Below are positions 6,397 to 10,785 of a stretch of DNA of 10,785 nucleotides, in pieces. Within the stretch, counting starts at the first letter, position 1; each line of letters starts with the position of its first letter. The stretch is from Acidobacteriota bacterium. GTDB lineage: Bacteria; Acidobacteriota; Vicinamibacteria; Vicinamibacterales; UBA2999. A model generated the notes under the pieces. That model was not told where the DNA came from and made no database searches. It saw only the letters and a list, made by a program, of their open reading frames with translations. Position numbers and translations under genes: made by a program. The stretch spans positions 1 through 10,785 of the forward strand of contig CANJYC010000043.1 in assembly GCA_947478985.1 (NCBI GenBank), given 5' to 3'.

Positions 6397-6695
6397 TCCC
6401 ACTCAACCACTACCTCATCGTGTCGGCCATCCTCTTCGGCATCGGCAGCGCCGGCGTCTTCATGCGCCGCAACCTGATCACGATTCTGCTCTCGGTTGAG
6501 ATCATGCTGAACGCCGTCAACCTGACCTTCGTCGCGTTCGGCCGCTTCATCGGAACGGTCGACGGGCAGATCATCACGTTCTTCGTCATGACTGTCGCAG
6601 CCGCCGAGGCGGCCGTCGGTCTGGCCATTGTGATCAGCCTGTACCGCCACAAGGAATCACTGAACCCGGACGCGTTCACCTCGTTGAAATGGTGA
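6393..6695 (+). CDS. nuoK: NADH-quinone oxidoreductase subunit K (ND4L homologue)
   Basis: NuoK is a three-helix membrane subunit that carries two buried glutamates in the proton path between the heel and the antiporter-like subunits. The product is exactly 100 residues, the family norm. Helices lie near 5-24, 28-50 and 59-84. Glu36 (SVEIMLNAVNL) and Glu72 (AAAEAAVGLAIV) are both present at the same numbers as in E. coli NuoK. The start is GTG 6393, supported by the strong upstream ribosome binding site and by the alignment to family numbering. nuoL begins one base after the stop. Confidence 0.97.
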   Translation: MIPLNHYLIVSAILFGIGSAGVFMRRNLITILLSVEIMLNAVNLTFVAFGRFIGTVDGQIITFFVMTVAAAEAAVGLAIVISLYRHKESLNPDAFTSLKW

Positions 6696-6696
6696 C

Positions 6697-8771
6697 ATGC
6701 TCGCGCTAATTCCGCTCTTCCCGTTCCTCGGCTTCCTCGTCAACGCGACGATGGGGCGCCGTCTGCCCAAGGCGGTCTCCGGCGGTCTCGCCTCGCTGGC
6801 GATGATCGGCTCGTTCCTCGTCGCGGCGATGAGCGTCTATCAGCTCACCGGGATGGTGCCCGCCGAGCGGGCGATCGAGCAGACCGTCTACACCTGGATG
6901 ACCTCGGGCGACTTCACGCTCGACCTGACGTTCCGCGTCGATCCGCTCTCGGCGGTGATGATTCTCGTCATCACCGGCATCGGGTCGCTGATTCACATCT
7001 ACTCGACGGCGTACATGCACGACGAGGGGGACGGTGAATTCGCCCGGTACTTCTCGTACCTGAACCTCTTCGCCTCGTTCATGCTCGTGCTCGTCCTCGG
7101 TGCGAGCTTTGTGGTGATGTTCGTGGGCTGGGAGGGCGTCGGGCTCTGCTCGTTCCTGCTGATCGGGTTCTGGTTCAAGAAGAAATCAGCCGGCGACGCC
7201 GCGAAGAAGGCCTTCATCGTCAACCGGATCGGCGACTACGCCTTCATCCTCGGGATGCTGCTGCTGTTCTCGCGATTCGGCACCCTCGACTTCCAGCACC
7301 TGGCGACTCTCGCGGCGGGCCAGCCTGTCGAGACCGCCGGCTTCGGCTTCATCTCGCTGGCGACGCTGCTGCTCTTCATCGGCGCCACCGGCAAGTCGGC
7401 GCAGATTCCGCTCTACACCTGGCTGCCGGACGCGATGGAAGGGCCGACGCCCGTGTCCGCTCTCATCCACGCCGCGACGATGGTGACGGCGGGTGTCTAC
7501 ATGATCGGGCGCAACGCCGTGCTCTTCAGCCATGCGCCGGAGACCCTGACGGTGGTCGCCGTGGTCGGCGCCGTGACGGCACTGTTTGCCGGCACCATCG
7601 GTCTGGTGCAGAACGACATCAAGCGCGTCCTCGCGTATTCGACCGTCTCGCAGCTCGGCTACATGTTCCTGGCGATGGGCGTGGGCGCCTTCGGCGCCGG
7701 TATCTTCCATCTCTACACACACGCCTTCTTCAAGGCGCTGCTCTTCCTTGGCAGCGGCGCGGTGATTCATGCGCTGCACGGCGAGCAGGACATCCGGAAC
7801 ATGGGCGGGCTGAAGAAGGACCTGCCGATTACCTACTGGACGTTCCTCATCGGCTCGCTGGCGATTGCCGGTGTGCCAGGCCTGGCCGGGTTCTTCTCGA
7901 AGGACGAGATTCTCTTCGAGACGTTCAGCGGCGGCCATCAACTGCTATGGATCGTCGGCGTGCTGACCTCGCTCCTGACGGCGACCTACATGTTCCGGCT
8001 CGTCTTTCTGACGTTCCACGGTGAGCGCCGGCACGACGCGCCGCCCGTAGCTGCCGCGCATGCAGTGCCCTCGCACGCTGACACGCACGGCGCACACGGT
8101 GCGCATGCCGCGCCCGCGCACGACACCCACGCACACGACACGCACGCCCATCGCGGGGGGCATCTGCATGACGCGCCGCCCGCCATGGCGTTCGCGCTGA
8201 TCGTGCTCGCCATTGGATCGATCCTCGCCGGCTACGTCGGCGTGCCGCATGCCATTGGTGGCGGTAATGCACTGGCGGTCTGGCTGGAGCCGGCATTCGA
8301 AGCCAAGGCGGCCGCCGGGGAGGCCCCGGCCGTCGAAGGCGCCGTGGAAGCCGCAGCCGAGGCGCCGGAAGCGGAGGGCGAAGGCGCGCTCGAACTGACC
8401 CTGATGGGCGTGTCGAGCACGGTGGCGCTGGTTGGCATCGGCCTCGCCGGGTTCATCTGGCTGAAGCGGCGTGGGATTGCCGATTCGATGGCGGAGCGAT
8501 TCGCGCCCGTGCACCGCCTGCTGCTCAATAAGTACTACGTCGACGAGATCTACGACGCGGCCGTGGTCCAGCCGATCCGCATCGGGTCGCAGGAAGTGCT
8601 CTGGCGTGCGTTCGATGTGAAGGTGGTTGATGGGGCTGTCAACGGAACCGCCTCCCTTGTTGGGGGCGCTGCGTGGGCCATGCGTCGGCTGCAGACAGGC
8701 TCCGTTCGGGCCTATGCCGGGTCGGTCATCCTGGGGGTCGTGTTGATCCTCGGTTATTACCTCTGGAGATA

Positions 8772-8772
<1 letters not shown>
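6697..8772 (+). CDS. nuoL: NADH-quinone oxidoreductase subunit L (ND5 homologue), with extra His-rich and Ala/Glu-rich loops
   Basis: NuoL is the distal antiporter-like proton-pumping subunit; its C-terminal lateral helix clamps NuoM and NuoN. The product is 691 residues, longer than the roughly 610-residue E. coli protein. The key residues are intact: Glu146 in GWEGVGLCSF (TM5), Lys233 in TGKSAQIPLYTWLPDAMEGP (TM7), His258 in ALIHAATMVTAG and Lys346 in THAFFKALLF. The discontinuous TM12 reads GVPGLAGFFSKDEIL (392-406). After the TM at about 413-440 comes a loop (441-491) with 14 histidines in 51 residues, including the tandem HDTHA HDTHA. A second insertion (535-566) is almost all Ala, Glu, Gly and Pro. 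Residues 567-691 contain a TM helix, LNKYYVDEIYD and the terminal helix. It starts one base after nuoK with a weak ribosome binding site. The two low-complexity loops account for most of the extra length. Confidence 0.96.
8119..8148 (+). repeat. Two tandem 15-bp units encoding HDTHA within the NuoL His-rich loop
   Basis: The unit at 8119-8133 and the unit at 8134-8148 differ only at two third-codon positions. They lie inside the His-rich segment of nuoL (residues 475-484) and suggest growth of the loop by slippage or local duplication. Confidence 0.6.
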
Positions 8773-10336
<1,564 letters not shown>

Positions 10337-10337
<1 letters not shown>

Positions 10338-10785
10338 TGACGCCCATGGTGACTGTCTCCCTCGACGCCGTCATCCCGATGCTCTGCGTCGTGATGGCCG
10401 CGCTCGCCGTCATGGGTGCCGAAGCGTTCCGCGCCAAGGGCGAGCAGATGCCGTTTGGCGGCCTCGGCATCATCGGGCTTGCGGGCGCGGCGGTCTCGGC
10501 CGCGTTTCTCTGGAACCGGAATGCCTCGAGCTTCGGCGTGATTGTCGCCGACAACTTCGGGCTGTTCGTCACCGTCACGCTCGTGGTCGTTGGCATTCTC
10601 ACGCTCATGTTCTCGTCGCAGGTGATACGACAGGACGAGATTCCGCAAGGGGAGTACCACGCGCTGGTGCTGTTTGCCCTGGTCGGCATGATCATGATGG
10701 CCACGGCGAACGATCTGCTGGTCATCTTCGTCGCGCTCGAAATCATGTCGCTCGCGGTCTACGTGCTGACCGGCATCCGGCGCGA
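10337..10785 (+). CDS. nuoN: NADH-quinone oxidoreductase subunit N (ND2 homologue), 5' part, cut by the right edge
   Basis: NuoN is the third antiporter-like subunit, next to NuoK. The visible part is 149 residues of a protein usually near 480-500, so the loss is due to the window edge and not to a break in the gene. Hydrophobic helices lie near residues 9-30, 42-60, 74-93, 107-124 and 127-146. Glu135 in FVALEIMSLAVYVL is the conserved TM5 carboxylate. Key TM7, TM8 and TM12 residues are outside the window. GTG 10337 is preferred because GAGGTGG precedes it at good spacing and it overlaps the nuoM stop by one base, like other junctions in this operon; ATG 10346 is a reasonable alternative, removing only three residues. 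Confidence 0.93.

Noticed and set aside
8017..8169. His-rich stretch as a frameshift or sequencing artefact
   Set aside because: The frame is open and matches conserved NuoL sequence on both sides, and third-position base use is normal, so it is a genuine in-frame loop.
10784..10785. nuoN as a broken gene
   Set aside because: The reading frame is intact to the last base of the window; the truncation is only the window edge.

Overview
This window is almost entirely one densely packed plus-strand operon for the proton-pumping NADH:quinone oxidoreductase (respiratory complex I). The order is nuoA-B-C-D-E-F-H-J-K-L-M-N, with nuoN cut by the right edge. The sequence is GC-rich, nuoC and nuoD are separate genes, and nuoE and nuoF are present, so this is a NADH-oxidising bacterial complex I. 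The protein style suggests a GC-rich soil-type bacterium, perhaps Acidobacteriota (Vicinamibacteria-like). That placement is an impression from memory, not a computed result.

Layout: positions 1-155 hold the 5' end of a minus-strand gene that runs off the left edge. Its product begins like a GT4-type glycosyltransferase. Positions 156-269 are a divergent intergenic region with a candidate sigma70 promoter and a perfect 7-bp inverted repeat around its -10. From 270 onward every base but a few belongs to nuo genes. The largest gap is 20 bases (nuoA-nuoB), and several junctions overlap by 1, 4 or 8 bases, as expected for one translationally coupled transcript. No terminator, RNA gene, insertion sequence or CRISPR array was seen.

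How the genes work together: NuoE and NuoF form the NADH dehydrogenase tip (FMN, clusters N1a and N3). NuoB, NuoC and NuoD form the quinone-reducing connector (cluster N2). NuoA, H, J and K are the membrane heel, and NuoL, M and N are the antiporter-like pumping subunits.

The main oddity is what is missing. nuoG, which normally sits between nuoF and nuoH, and nuoI, which normally sits between nuoH and nuoJ, are both absent, and the flanking genes abut without any scar. These two subunits carry all the Fe-S clusters that link N3 in NuoF to N2 in NuoB, so the encoded set cannot carry electrons from NADH to quinone by itself. Either nuoG and nuoI are elsewhere in the genome or other proteins replace them. 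Smaller points of interest are a histidine-rich loop and an Ala/Glu-rich loop in NuoL, an Asp in place of the key TM5 Glu in NuoM, and the palindrome in the nuoA control region.
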